In this document: positions 26,814 to 35,389 of the stretch, one piece after another
Position numbering within the stretch: position 1 is the stretch's first letter
Layout: every line of letters begins with the position of its first letter
Assembly (NCBI GenBank): GCA_947455605.1
Contig: CANGOX010000001.1
Location: 1 to 64,000, forward strand
Direction: 5' to 3'
DNA from: Chitinophagaceae bacterium
GTDB lineage: Bacteria; Bacteroidota; Bacteroidia; Chitinophagales; Chitinophagaceae
Length of the DNA stretch: 64,000 nt
The notes under the pieces: model-generated
The model's input: only the letters and a program-made list of their open reading frames with translations
Told to the model about the DNA's origin: nothing
Database searches by the model: none
Translations under genes and position numbers: made by a program

Positions 26814-29459
26814 ATGAAAAAAATCATTTACATAATAGCATTCTGTTTCTTTACGCTTCCCTCTTTTGGTAAGCATATTACCGGGGGTGAGATCTATTAT
26901 ACTTACTTAGGCGCATCAACATCAAGCCCTGGCAAACTCTCTTATAAGATCACATTATTATTATACAAGGACACTACTGTAACAGGCGTTGGAGTAGCAT
27001 CACTCGGAATCTCATATCCCATTTCAATTTACAGGGGAGATAATAACGGCTTATTGACCACTCTAAATGCATTAAGAACCAAGTATGAGTACATGAATCT
27101 TAGCTACTACAATCCATGTCTCAATACGAAACCTCCTGTAAAGTATGCTGTAGCTACTTATGAAGTAAACATTGATCTTGACCCTTTGGCAGCCGGATAT
27201 TATGTTAGTCATTCACAATGTTGCCGTATCGATGGAATCAATAATATCAATTCAACTAATATAGGTGCTACTTACTGGGTAAAGATCCCCGGAACCAATG
27301 ATAATCCATTTGCCCCTTTGAATTCAAATGCGGTTTTCAATAAAAGAGATACCATATTGGTTTGTAAGAGTTCTCCACTCAACATAGATTTCTCTGCTGT
27401 TGATCCGGATAATGATGTACTTGTATACAAACTAACTAATGGTTATGTTGGTGCAAGCAGTACAACACCTATCCCAGCAAATTCAGATGCACCCCCGTAT
27501 GCATCGGTAAATTATATCGGTAATTATTCCTCAACCCTTCCCCTCGATGCCGGAGTAACCATCAACTCCAGTACAGGATTAGTAACAGGTATAGCACCAG
27601 CAACAACAGGTGTATATCTGATTGCGGTATTAGTTGAAGAATATAGGAACGGAATCAAAATATCTGAACACAGAAAAGACTTTCAGATAAGGGTTGATGA
27701 TTGCACACTTACCGGTGCAGTATTAAAACCGTCTTATATTACCTGCAATGGAACCACACTGAGTTTTCAGAATGAATCTACCAGCTCAAATATCAGTTCC
27801 TATTTATGGGATTTTGGTGTGCCCTCACTGAAGAGTGATACTTCTACCAGTCCTACTCCTACATATGATTTTTTACAGAGTGGAAAAGACAGCGGTACGT
27901 ATACGGTAAAATTGAAAGTTACTGCAGTTGGTGGATGTCAGGATTCTGCTACTTCTGTGGTTAAAGTTTACCCCGGGTTCACCCCCAACTTTACCATTAA
28001 CGGCACCTGTTATATCAACAGTTATAAATTCTTCGATGCCACTACTACCAAATATGGTTCTGTAAGCAGTTGGACATGGGATTTTGGAGACAACAGTACG
28101 CTTGCAGATTCTGCACATAATAAAGATTCTTCGTGGAAATATCCGGCCCCTACAAATGCACAGGTAAAATTGACGGTTACCAATACCAAGGGCTGTGTAG
28201 ATACCATTACCAAATCGCTGCAGGTACTGAACAAGCCATCACTCAATCTTCCTTTTAAAGATACCTTGATATGCAGCAATGATACCTTGACCTTGAAAGC
28301 CAATATCAGCAGCGGAACTGTTTTATGGACGCCGGTTAACGGTCCTAACAGGTTTCGGATTCTGAACGCCAACACCACTTCACCTTTGGTGTTTCCGAAA
28401 GACACCACACAATATTATGTTTCGGTGAATGACAATGGCTGCATCAATACCGATACGGTAAATGTGAATGTATTACAATTCATTTCCGTAAAAGCGGGCT
28501 TGGATACCGGTATCTGTAAAACGGATACTTTTCGGTTACGGCCGGTGAGCGATGCGTTGAGTTATCTATGGACCGCTTCCACCGGTGAAAAATTGCAGAA
28601 TACTAAAAATCCTTTGGTGCAGCCTTTATCGCTTACTAAATATATTGTTTTAGCCAACCTGGGCAAATGTCAGGCAAAAGATTCTTTTACGGTAAAAGTT
28701 GCCCCTTATCCGAATGCCAATGCAGGTGCAGATTTGAGTATTTGTTTTGGATCACGCGTGCAGATAAACGGTATAGGAACCGGCTCCGTTTTTTCGTGGA
28801 GCCCAACCAATACACTGCTTAATGATAAGACCTTAACCCCAATTGCCGGGCCAACAAAAACGACCACTTATATTCTAACAGCAACAGATACGGTTGGATG
28901 TCCTAAACCCAAATCTGATACGATCGTGGTTACGGTAATACAACCTATCAGTGCCTATGCTGGCGCTGATACTGCTGTAGTTCCAGGGCAACCCTTGCAG
29001 TTAAACGCAAGTGGTGGCACCAGTTATGTATGGACGCCTGCCAGTTTCTTAAGCGACCCAAATATTGCTAATCCGATTGCTATTTTCGATGAAAGTGTAG
29101 ATTCTCTTACCTATACCGTGAAAGTAAGTGAAGGTTCTTGCACAGCCACGGATCAGATTACTATTAGGGTTTACAAGAACGGGCCGGATATTTTAGTGCC
29201 CTCTGCTTTTACACCCAATGCAGATGGAAGGAATGATGTGATGCGACCTATTTTATATGGCATCACCAAACTCAATTATTTTTCTTTGTATAACCGATAC
29301 GGGCAATTGTTATTCAGTACAACAGAGCCAAATAAAGGATGGGATGGAAATTTTGGTGGAACCGCTCAGCCGGCTGGCACTTATGTTTACCAGACAGAAG
29401 GTCTTGACTATACAGGGAAATCTGTTTTCAGAAAAGGAACGGTGGTGTTGATCAGGTGA
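26814..29459 (+). CDS. Second PKD-repeat surface protein with T9SS type B sorting domain
   Basis: From the ATG at 26814 this is 881 residues. The layout equals that of the preceding gene: signal peptide, N-terminal block KHITGGEIYYTYLG, PKD domains (YLWDFGVPSLKSD, SWTWDFGDNSTLADS) and repeated Ig-like modules. The C-terminal sorting domain has LYNRYGQLLF and GWDGNFGG. The C-terminal halves are much more alike than the N-terminal parts, consistent with tandem duplication followed by diversification of the exposed region. A TTG at 26805 would add three residues. The gap between the paralogues is 168 nt. The ligand is unknown. Confidence 0.9.
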   Translation: MKKIIYIIAFCFFTLPSFGKHITGGEIYYTYLGASTSSPGKLSYKITLLLYKDTTVTGVGVASLGISYPISIYRGDNNGLLTTLNALRTKYEYMNLSYYNPCLNTKPPVKYAVATYEVNIDLDPLAAGYYVSHSQCCRIDGINNINSTNIGATYWVKIPGTNDNPFAPLNSNAVFNKRDTILVCKSSPLNIDFSAVDPDNDVLVYKLTNGYVGASSTTPIPANSDAPPYASVNYIGNYSSTLPLDAGVTINSSTGLVTGIAPATTGVYLIAVLVEEYRNGIKISEHRKDFQIRVDDCTLTGAVLKPSYITCNGTTLSFQNESTSSNISSYLWDFGVPSLKSDTSTSPTPTYDFLQSGKDSGTYTVKLKVTAVGGCQDSATSVVKVYPGFTPNFTINGTCYINSYKFFDATTTKYGSVSSWTWDFGDNSTLADSAHNKDSSWKYPAPTNAQVKLTVTNTKGCVDTITKSLQVLNKPSLNLPFKDTLICSNDTLTLKANISSGTVLWTPVNGPNRFRILNANTTSPLVFPKDTTQYYVSVNDNGCINTDTVNVNVLQFISVKAGLDTGICKTDTFRLRPVSDALSYLWTASTGEKLQNTKNPLVQPLSLTKYIVLANLGKCQAKDSFTVKVAPYPNANAGADLSICFGSRVQINGIGTGSVFSWSPTNTLLNDKTLTPIAGPTKTTTYILTATDTVGCPKPKSDTIVVTVIQPISAYAGADTAVVPGQPLQLNASGGTSYVWTPASFLSDPNIANPIAIFDESVDSLTYTVKVSEGSCTATDQITIRVYKNGPDILVPSAFTPNADGRNDVMRPILYGITKLNYFSLYNRYGQLLFSTTEPNKGWDGNFGGTAQPAGTYVYQTEGLDYTGKSVFRKGTVVLIR

Positions 29460-29462
29460 TAG

Positions 29463-29531
29463 CGTGAATCGTGAGACGTCTGTCGTGAGTGATAGGAAGT
29501 CATACTCACGACTGGCGTCTCACGATTCACG
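29463..29531. repeat. Heptamer-armed inverted repeat F
   Basis: Arms 29463-29490 and 29504-29531 match at 26 of 28 positions, with a 13-nt loop. Units are of the GTGAATC/GTGAGAC type. It starts right after the stop of the second surface-protein gene. The same heptamers recur inside metG at 61090. Confidence 0.88.
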
Positions 29532-29581
29532 AATAACGAACATTTACATTATTTCCTCCCCCTCACATCGCCCCATTACCA

Positions 29582-29589
29582 TAAATTTG
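29582..29589 (+). promoter_or_regulatory. Candidate -7 element of the SDR gene
   Basis: TAAATTTG matches TAnnTTTG and lies 17 nt before the ATG. No TTG was found at the right distance upstream, so the call is tentative. Confidence 0.35.
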
Positions 29590-29606
29590 CAATTCATTAT
29601 TCAGCT

Positions 29607-30362
29607 ATGAACAAGATCATATTGATTACAGGTGCCACTTCCGGATTTGGAAAAGCGATCGCAGAAAAATTTGCAGCCGGTGGCTGGGATTGTATTATCA
29701 CCGGAAGAAGGGCCGACAGACTGGGATTATTGGCCAATACTTTACAAACCCAATATGGTGTTCAGGCACTTCCGCTTGTATTTGATGTACAGAAGCGTGA
29801 AGAAGTGTTTGCCGTGCTTGAAAAAATACCCGAACAATGGCGGAATATAGATGTGCTGGTGAATAATGCAGGACTTGCCTTGGGCCGCGACAGTTTTGAG
29901 AATGCCAATCTTGACGACTGGGATACCATGATCGACACAAATGTAAAAGGAGTGATGTATGTAACGAAAGCGGTACTTCCGTATATGACCGCCAGAAAGA
30001 AAGGCCATATCATCAACATGGGTTCAGTAGCTGCCAAACTGGTTTATAAAGAAGGCAACGGTTACTGCGCCAGCAAACATGCACTGGATGCTTTGAGTAA
30101 AGCTATGCGCATCGATCTGTTACCGCAAAGGATCAAAGTAACGGCTATACACCCCGGTGCCGCAGAAACCGAATTTTCAATGGTTCGTTTTAAAGGAGAT
30201 GAAACAAAAGCAAAACAGGTATATGATGGCTTCACTCCTTTATATGCGGAGGATATTGCTGATATCGCTTTTTATTGTGCAAGCCTTCCAGAGAATGTAT
30301 GTATCAATGATCTCACCGTTTCAAGTATTTCGCAGGCAGACGGTGTTTACATTCATAAATAA
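29607..30362 (+). CDS. Short-chain dehydrogenase/reductase (YdfG-like)
   Basis: This 251-residue classical SDR has the cofactor motif TGATSGFGKAIA (about 7-18) with a following basic GRRADR that favours NADP(H). It also has NNAG (about 87-90), catalytic Ser in MGSVAAK and the Tyr-x3-Lys in YCASK (about 152-156). The closest type is the 3-hydroxy acid/serine dehydrogenase group (YdfG), which oxidises Ser and other 3-hydroxy acids, but the substrate is not proven. It stands alone between repeat F and the opposing nitronate monooxygenase. Confidence 0.9.
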   Translation: MNKIILITGATSGFGKAIAEKFAAGGWDCIITGRRADRLGLLANTLQTQYGVQALPLVFDVQKREEVFAVLEKIPEQWRNIDVLVNNAGLALGRDSFENANLDDWDTMIDTNVKGVMYVTKAVLPYMTARKKGHIINMGSVAAKLVYKEGNGYCASKHALDALSKAMRIDLLPQRIKVTAIHPGAAETEFSMVRFKGDETKAKQVYDGFTPLYAEDIADIAFYCASLPENVCINDLTVSSISQADGVYIHK

Positions 30363-30410
30363 GGTGGAGTTTTGAGTGTAAAGTTTTGGATTAACGCAAA
30401 ACAGTAAATT

Positions 30411-31364
30411 TTACATCCTCAACTCCTTTAAAGCGGCTTCATAATCATCCCAGATCTCTTTCACAACATCCGCCGCGGGTATTATTTCGTGGATCATGGC
30501 GCTCACCTGTCCTATTTCGAGTTCACCTTCGGTAAGGTCTCCTTCAAACATTCCTTTTTTGGCACGGGCGCGGCCGAGGATCTGTTTGAGTTCTTCTTCA
30601 TCGGCTCCCGCTAATTCTGCAGAACGTACAATATCAAAAAAAGGGTTTTTTAATAAGCGCACCGGCATCAGTTTTTTCATGCTCAATAAAGTGTCGCCTT
30701 CTTCTGCCTTGATCACGGCTTCTTTAAAAGCCACATGAGATGAAGCTTCCGGCGTGCAAACAAAACGGCTGCCTATCTGCACCCCATCTGCACCCAAAAC
30801 CATCGCAGCAAGCATCTGTCTACCGGTAGCAATACCTCCGGCTGCTATCAAAGGAATTTTTATCGCATCCTTTACAACCGGCACCAGAACCATAGTTGTG
30901 GTTTCTTCTCTTCCGTTATGTCCGCCGGCTTCGAAGCCTTCTGCTACTACTGCATCGCATCCTGCATCTTCTGCTTTCTTTGCAAATCTGCTGCTGCTAA
31001 CTACATGCACTACCGTAATTCCCTGTTCTTTTAAATACCCGGTCCATGCTTTTGGATTACCCGCACTGGTAAAAACGATGGGCACTTTTTCTTCCACAAT
31101 GATCTTCATGATCTCTTCGATATTCGGATACATTAAAGGCACATTCACTCCAAAGGGCTGATCCGTTGCTGCTTTGCATTGCCGGATATGTTCACGCAAA
31201 ACATCCGGATACATACTACCCGCACCAATCAACCCCAATCCACCTGCATTGCTCACCGCACTGGCCAATTTCCAACCGCTGGCCCATACCATGCCGGCTT
31301 GTATAATGGGGTATTTAATCTTGAATAAGGATGTTATCCGGTTAGTCCATAGTCCATGGTCCAT
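30411..31364 (-). CDS. Nitronate monooxygenase family protein with a repeat-derived N-terminus
   Basis: This 317-residue FMN TIM-barrel protein of the nitronate monooxygenase/2-nitropropane dioxygenase family has KYPIIQAGM (about 18-26), GLGLIGAGSMYP, the active-site segment GFEAGGHNGRE (about 142-152), AAGGIATGRQ and GVQIGSRF. It oxidises nitronates or acts in a related flavin-dependent step. The first seven residues (MDHGLWT) are encoded by the heptamer arm at 31345-31373. Homologues usually begin close to NRIT, so the arm appears to supply the start codon. The S23-type gene ends 9 nt upstream on the same strand. Confidence 0.9.
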   Translation of the reverse strand: MDHGLWTNRITSLFKIKYPIIQAGMVWASGWKLASAVSNAGGLGLIGAGSMYPDVLREHIRQCKAATDQPFGVNVPLMYPNIEEIMKIIVEEKVPIVFTSAGNPKAWTGYLKEQGITVVHVVSSSRFAKKAEDAGCDAVVAEGFEAGGHNGREETTTMVLVPVVKDAIKIPLIAAGGIATGRQMLAAMVLGADGVQIGSRFVCTPEASSHVAFKEAVIKAEEGDTLLSMKKLMPVRLLKNPFFDIVRSAELAGADEEELKQILGRARAKKGMFEGDLTEGELEIGQVSAMIHEIIPAADVVKEIWDDYEAALKELRM

Positions 31365-31373
31365 AGTCCATAG
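31345..31373. repeat. Heptamer arm G1 (GTCCATA units) at the nitronate monooxygenase start
   Basis: Units GTCCATA, GTCCATG, GTCCATA, GTCCATA run from 31345 to 31372. The arm covers the nitronate monooxygenase start codon and touches the stop codon of the S23-type gene at 31374. Confidence 0.9.
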
Positions 31374-31727
31374 TTATTTAAGTGATTCGTTGAGTTTAGA
31401 GATCATTTTACAAAGATGTTCATACTCCTCATAATATTTAGTAAAGATATCTATTGAAATGTAGGTTTTCTTTTTTGCAATAAATAAACAAGAGACAACC
31501 TCTACTGCTGAACGCAAAGAATAACGGAGAAACCTGGCAAACTCAAGATTTGTCTGCCCCGTACATCCTTCTGCAATATTTAATACAACCGAATCGGCAG
31601 CTCTTCTGATTTGATTTGATAAGCTATATAATTCGAAAGCAGGAAATGAAGAAGCTACTTCACTGATCTCCACACTAAGGTCGAGTGCCTTATGCCAAAC
31701 ATTTAGTTTTTCAAATTTGAAGGACAT
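31374..31727 (-). CDS. Four-helix-bundle protein (S23/23S rRNA intervening-sequence protein family)
   Basis: From the ATG at 31727 this is a 117-residue all-helical protein starting MSFKFEKLNVWHKALDL. It has the family signature LSNQIRRAADSVVLNIAEG (about 45-63) and a second conserved helix FARFLRYSLRSAVEVVSCL. The fold is shared with the Avd accessory protein of diversity-generating retroelements. Members occur as ORFs inside stem-loop intervening sequences of 23S rRNA, but most have no known role. A longer frame from 31760 runs into repeat sequence and is not preferred. It is enclosed by GTCCATA arms on both sides, and its stop abuts arm G1. No reverse transcriptase is nearby. Confidence 0.88.
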   Translation of the reverse strand: MSFKFEKLNVWHKALDLSVEISEVASSFPAFELYSLSNQIRRAADSVVLNIAEGCTGQTNLEFARFLRYSLRSAVEVVSCLFIAKKKTYISIDIFTKYYEEYEHLCKMISKLNESLK

Positions 31728-31748
31728 GGGTAAATGTAGAGAAGAGTG

Positions 31749-31854
31749 ACCATAGTCCATAGACCATTGTCCATAGCAGGAACAAAAAAGGTATAAATAC
31801 TTAGTGTATATGCCTGAGTTAAATACTATGGACTATCGACCATGGACAATGGAC
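31749..31854. repeat. Heptamer-armed inverted repeat G2/G3 upstream of the S23-type gene
   Basis: Arm 31749-31777 is in the same orientation as arm G1 and has the same GTCCATA unit theme. Arm 31826-31854 is the inverted form (TATGGAC units), 23 of 29 positions pairing. With G1 these bracket the S23-type gene in a segment of about 510 nt. Confidence 0.85.
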
Positions 31855-31860
31855 AAAACT

Positions 31861-32853
31861 CTACCCAAAATCGATCTCCGTATTATCTCCAATATTCAGA
31901 CTGCGGCTCAACCCTTTTACCGAAGCATCACTGCCGATCAGGGAATTGTCGAGTACCACTTCGTAGAGGCTGGTGTAGGAACCGATGATACTGTCGCGGA
32001 TGATGGAATGTTTGATGGTGGTATTGGCGCCAATGGCCACATGCGGCCCAATGATGGCGTTTGAGATATCGCAACCCGCGGCAATGCTTACCGGTGGGAT
32101 GATGATGGTGTCTTTGAATTCGTGGTTGCTGCTCACATTGCCACCGAATTTTTTCAGCAGGGTAGCATTGCTTTCCAGCAGGGTCTCTTTCTTTCCGCAG
32201 TCAAACCAGTTCTTTACTTTAAAAGCCTGGAACCTGGCTCCGCGTTTGATCATGCAATCCAGGGCATCGGTCAGATTATATTCACCAAAGGTTTTAATAT
32301 CCTGGGCAAAAATATGTTGAAGACATTCGTATAGAAACTGTGTTTCTTTGATCTTATATAAACCCACCAATGCCATATTGCTTTTGGGGATCGCAGGCTT
32401 CTCAACCACCTGATCTATAAACCCATCTTCACCCACAGATGCAACCCCAAAATTTCTGGGATCGTCTACTTTCTTAATGCCTAACATGCTGTAAGGACTG
32501 TTCACCACTTCCTTTACATCATATTCGCAAATGGTATCGCCTAATGCTACGAACACTTCATCATCGCCTACAATATTGCGGGTGAGTTCGATGGCATGTC
32601 CGGTACCCTGGCGCTCATTCTGAAATACAAAATGGGTGGTAAGATCGGGATAGGTTTGTTTTACATAGTCCTGGATCTTCTCACCCAGATAACCTACAAT
32701 AAAAATAAATTCGTTGATTCCGGCTTCGTGTAACTGATCCACTATAAAACTGAGGATGGTTTTACCGGCTATCGGTATCAATGCCTTGGGTTGGGTATAG
32801 GTATGGGGCCTTAATTTGGTACCTGCTCCGGCCACGGGAATGATCGCTTTCAT
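31861..32853 (-). CDS. Sugar-phosphate nucleotidyltransferase
   Basis: The 330-residue protein starts at the ATG at 32853. The N-terminal Rossmann-like domain (about 1-240) shows MKAIIPVAGAGTKLRPHT, the Lys in QPKALIPIAGK, and GDTICEY with the catalytic Asp. The C-terminal part (about 250-330) is a left-handed beta-helix of hexapeptide repeats. The overall type is glucose-1-phosphate thymidylyl- or mannose-1-phosphate guanylyl-transferase, supplying NDP-sugars for the envelope. The exact sugar and nucleotide cannot be told. The usual GxGTRL signature reads GAGTKL. The upstream frame from 32937 adds 28 non-conserved residues. Confidence 0.88.
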   Translation of the reverse strand: MKAIIPVAGAGTKLRPHTYTQPKALIPIAGKTILSFIVDQLHEAGINEFIFIVGYLGEKIQDYVKQTYPDLTTHFVFQNERQGTGHAIELTRNIVGDDEVFVALGDTICEYDVKEVVNSPYSMLGIKKVDDPRNFGVASVGEDGFIDQVVEKPAIPKSNMALVGLYKIKETQFLYECLQHIFAQDIKTFGEYNLTDALDCMIKRGARFQAFKVKNWFDCGKKETLLESNATLLKKFGGNVSSNHEFKDTIIIPPVSIAAGCDISNAIIGPHVAIGANTTIKHSIIRDSIIGSYTSLYEVVLDNSLIGSDASVKGLSRSLNIGDNTEIDFG

Positions 32854-32984
32854 GGGGGTCTTTGATTTTGGAAATAGTGCCGGTTCCTTATTCACATTGT
32901 CTTTGCGTCTGTCAGACACATTTCCGCGAGGGCACAAAATAGGAAAATCTGCTTAGAGGGCAAGGTTTGGGGAAAAGAAAGAAG

Positions 32985-33229
32985 AATCAAGGGGCAAGAT
33001 CCAAGACTCAAGAATCAAGGGTTAAGGATTTAGGGAACAAGATTCAGGAATCGTGGAATAGGAAATAAGACAAGGGGCATAAGAATTGAGAATCCGGGGG
33101 TTAGCGTGTGATTGTTTTTAAGTATTATAAATAATTTTATATGAACTGCCCCCCTGTATCCTTGCCTCTTGATCCTTGATTCTTGACACTTGACCCCTGT
33201 TTCTTGAACCTTGATTCTTGAACCTTGCC
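32985..33229. repeat. Heptamer-armed inverted repeat H, longest in the window
   Basis: The left arm 32985-33096 reads as sixteen consecutive 7-nt units in one phase (AATCAAG, GGGCAAG, ATCCAAG, ACTCAAG, ...). The right arm 33160-33229 is ten units of CCTTGAT/TCTTGAA type, inverse to the first part of the left arm. About 60 nt of AT-rich DNA separate them. This copy lies between divergent genes, so it is not a shared 3' terminator. Confidence 0.92.
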
Positions 33230-33247
33230 TTCCGGCACTTATCTTTG
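33218..33247 (+). promoter_or_regulatory. Promoter of glyA with -33 element inside repeat H
   Basis: TTG at 33218-33220, exactly 19 nt, then TATCTTTG at 33240-33247: an ideal Bacteroidota promoter. The TTG belongs to the heptamer TCTTGAA of the right arm. The ATG follows at 33265. Confidence 0.65.
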
Positions 33248-33264
33248 CGGCAAAATCAACAGAA

Positions 33265-34545
33265 ATGCAAAGAGATACCCTGGTTTTTGACCTGATCAAA
33301 CAGGAACTGGAAAGACAACGTCATGGAATTGAACTGATTGCCTCAGAAAACTTTACCAGTTTGCAGGTAATGCAGGCCATGGGTGGAGTGATGACCAATA
33401 AATATGCAGAAGGATACCCCGGCCGCCGTTATTATGCCGGTTGTGAGATCGTAGACCAGACCGAACAGCTGGCGATAGACCGTTTAAAACAGATCTTCAA
33501 TATAGAATATGCCAACGTACAGCCCCATAGTGGTGCACAGGCCAATGCAGCCGTGGCATTAGCAGTATTACAACCCGGTGATGCGATCCTTGGTCTGGAC
33601 CTAAGCATGGGCGGGCATCTTACCCATGGCTCTGCGGTTAACTACAGCGGCAAATTATACAAGCCTAATTTTTACGGTGTAACCCGCGATGGCGGATTGG
33701 TGGATTATGAAATGCTGGAAGCCAAAGCCCGTGAGGTAAAACCCAAAATGATCATCTGCGGTGCGAGTGCTTATAGCCGCGATTGGGATTATGCACGCAT
33801 TCGTAAAGTAGCTGATGAAGTAGGTGCATTGGTAATGGCAGATATTGCACACCCTGCAGGTCTGATCGCTAAGAAATTATTGAATGATCCTTTTGATCAT
33901 TGCCATTTTGTTACCTCTACTACCCATAAAACTTTGCGCGGCCCACGTGGCGGTATCATAATGATGCGCAAAGATTTTGAAAATCCATTTGGACTGAAAG
34001 ATGTGAAAGGCAATATCCGTATGATGAGTAACCTGATGGATATGGCCGTTTTCCCAGGTATACAAGGTGGACCACTGGAACACGTGATCGCTGCAAAAGC
34101 GATCGCCTTTGGTGAGATCCTGACAGACGAATACACTGATTACGCCAACCAGGTGATCAAAAATTCACAGGCATTGGCCAAAGCGCTGGTAGCAAAAGAT
34201 TATCAGATCATCAGTGGCGGAACCGATAACCATTTGGTGCTGATAGATCTGCGCAATAAAAATATCAGTGGTAAAAAAGCAGAGCAGGCATTGGTACTGG
34301 CCGATATTACTGCCAATAAGAATATGGTGCCTTATGATGACAAGAGTGCATTCGTTACCTCAGGGATCCGCTTAGGTGTTCCTGCGATCACTACCCGTGG
34401 CATGAAAGAAGCACATATGGATTTTGTGGTGAATGCGATTGATAAAGTATTGATGAACGCAGACGATACCAACATACTGAACGCGGTAAAGAAAGATGTG
34501 AATGATTTTATGACGCAGTTTGTTTTATATCCTGAGCTTGGATAA
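33265..34545 (+). CDS. glyA: Serine hydroxymethyltransferase
   Basis: The 426-residue PLP enzyme converts serine and tetrahydrofolate to glycine and 5,10-methylene-THF. It shows [11 protein letters not shown] at the N-terminus, [13 protein letters not shown], and the HSGAQAN region. The PLP lysine lies in [13 protein letters not shown] (about residue 228). The frame open from 33211 would start upstream of the promoter, so the ATG at 33265 ([11 protein letters not shown]) is used. It feeds folD with one-carbon units. Repeats lie on both sides. Confidence 0.96.
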   Translation: MQRDTLVFDLIKQELERQRHGIELIASENFTSLQVMQAMGGVMTNKYAEGYPGRRYYAGCEIVDQTEQLAIDRLKQIFNIEYANVQPHSGAQANAAVALAVLQPGDAILGLDLSMGGHLTHGSAVNYSGKLYKPNFYGVTRDGGLVDYEMLEAKAREVKPKMIICGASAYSRDWDYARIRKVADEVGALVMADIAHPAGLIAKKLLNDPFDHCHFVTSTTHKTLRGPRGGIIMMRKDFENPFGLKDVKGNIRMMSNLMDMAVFPGIQGGPLEHVIAAKAIAFGEILTDEYTDYANQVIKNSQALAKALVAKDYQIISGGTDNHLVLIDLRNKNISGKKAEQALVLADITANKNMVPYDDKSAFVTSGIRLGVPAITTRGMKEAHMDFVVNAIDKVLMNADDTNILNAVKKDVNDFMTQFVLYPELG

Positions 34546-34550
34546 AAAAA

Positions 34551-34660
34551 TCTGTGTACCTCTGTTCCTCTGTGATCTCTGTGTTGAGAAATTAAAAACG
34601 GTGTCTCAAGGTGTTTTTTTCAACACAGAGGCCGCAGAGACTGGGAGTTACACGGAGGGA
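34551..34660. repeat. Inverted repeat I (CTCTGTG/CACAGAG type)
   Basis: Left arm 34551-34588 and right arm 34621-34660 are imperfect inverted copies of CTCTGT-type units of 7-9 nt; the inner GTGTTG/CAACAC ends pair exactly. It follows the glyA stop and precedes the DUF4293 gene. The right arm closely resembles that of repeat P at 58260. Confidence 0.78.
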
Positions 34661-34683
34661 TTTACTAAATTAAAAATGATCGT

Positions 34684-35106
34684 ATGATACAAAGATTGCA
34701 GACACTTTGGTTGCTGGTTGCTTCACTACTGGCTTTTGCCGGTTTGAAACTGTCTTTTTTCAGCGGCAATATTTTGGTGGAGAATGTTAAGCAATACCAG
34801 CGGTTTACAGCTATGAGCAGTATCATGATCATGATCCTTACCGTAGCGGTTGCTATCGCTTCACTGATCGTTATCTTTTTATTTAAGGATAGAAAACTAC
34901 AACTCAAAATTGCATCCGCTGTTCTTTTTGTTTCGCTATTCAACCTTCTTTTATATTATTTACAAACAAAAAATTATGTTCCCGGCGAATGGTCTTTTGA
35001 TCTGACCAGTTTGCTTTCTGTTGCGATTCCTTTTGTATTGTTATTAGCGATCAGAGGGATTTATACAGATGAGAAACTAGTGAAGAGCGTAGATAGATTG
35101 AGATAA
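34684..35106 (+). CDS. DUF4293 family membrane protein
   Basis: The 140-residue protein starts MIQRLQTLWLLVASLLAFAG, the hallmark of this Bacteroidota family. Four hydrophobic segments are visible (about 7-25, 42-65, 72-94, 110-128), with a short charged C-terminus. Function is unknown. It is downstream of glyA on the same strand, separated by repeat I, and is followed by a terminator-like hairpin and repeat J. Confidence 0.85.
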   Translation: MIQRLQTLWLLVASLLAFAGLKLSFFSGNILVENVKQYQRFTAMSSIMIMILTVAVAIASLIVIFLFKDRKLQLKIASAVLFVSLFNLLLYYLQTKNYVPGEWSFDLTSLLSVAIPFVLLLAIRGIYTDEKLVKSVDRLR

Positions 35107-35142
35107 TTTTTTGCTACAGAATACACATATTGACTCTGATAA

Positions 35143-35190
35143 AAGCCGCAGATACGCAGATTGATTTACTCATCTATGAATCTGCGGCTT
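35143..35190 (+). terminator. Hairpin terminator after the DUF4293 gene
   Basis: Stem AAGCCGCAGAT/ATCTGCGGCTT (11 bp) with a 26-nt loop, followed by ATTTATTTT. It lies 36 nt after the stop. Confidence 0.65.
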
Positions 35191-35221
35191 ATTTATTTTC
35201 ATCACCGTAATTGTTCAGGGT

Positions 35222-35378
35222 ACAGATGAACAAGGAACAGATGAACAAGGAACAAGGGACAAGGAACAAGGAACAGATGATCGGAATACTTTAGGTTAGC
35301 TCAAAAAACAATTCAGAAAATTTCACTTTCCCCCGTTCCTTGTTCATCGGTTCCTTGCTCATCTGTTCATCTGTTCTC
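35222..35378. repeat. Heptamer-armed inverted repeat J (GAACAAG units)
   Basis: The left arm 35222-35280 contains GAACAAG/GAACAGA units, mostly 7 nt apart with one 8-nt step. The right arm 35335-35378 is the inverted form. It lies between the converging DUF4293 and uvrA genes. Confidence 0.85.
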
Positions 35379-35389
35379 TCATCATTGTC

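Larger units (their letters stand above)
32854..33264. other. Gene-free divergent region between nucleotidyltransferase and glyA
   Basis: These 411 nt hold no credible gene. About 32985-33229 is repeat H, and the right end holds the glyA promoter. A long minus-strand frame at 33030-33299 is only translation of the repeat. Confidence 0.75.

Noticed and set aside
31374-31727. Diversity-generating retroelement
   Set aside because: The four-helix-bundle gene resembles Avd, but no reverse transcriptase, template repeat or variable repeat was seen in the window.
31374-31727. 23S rRNA intervening sequence
   Set aside because: No rRNA sequence flanks the gene; only the protein family is shared.
31804-32064. 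Plus-strand frame of 86 codons near the repeat arms
   Set aside because: It lies over a repeat arm and antisense to the nucleotidyltransferase gene.
33030-33299. Minus-strand frame of 89 codons
   Set aside because: It is translation of repeat H and the glyA promoter; composition follows the heptamers.
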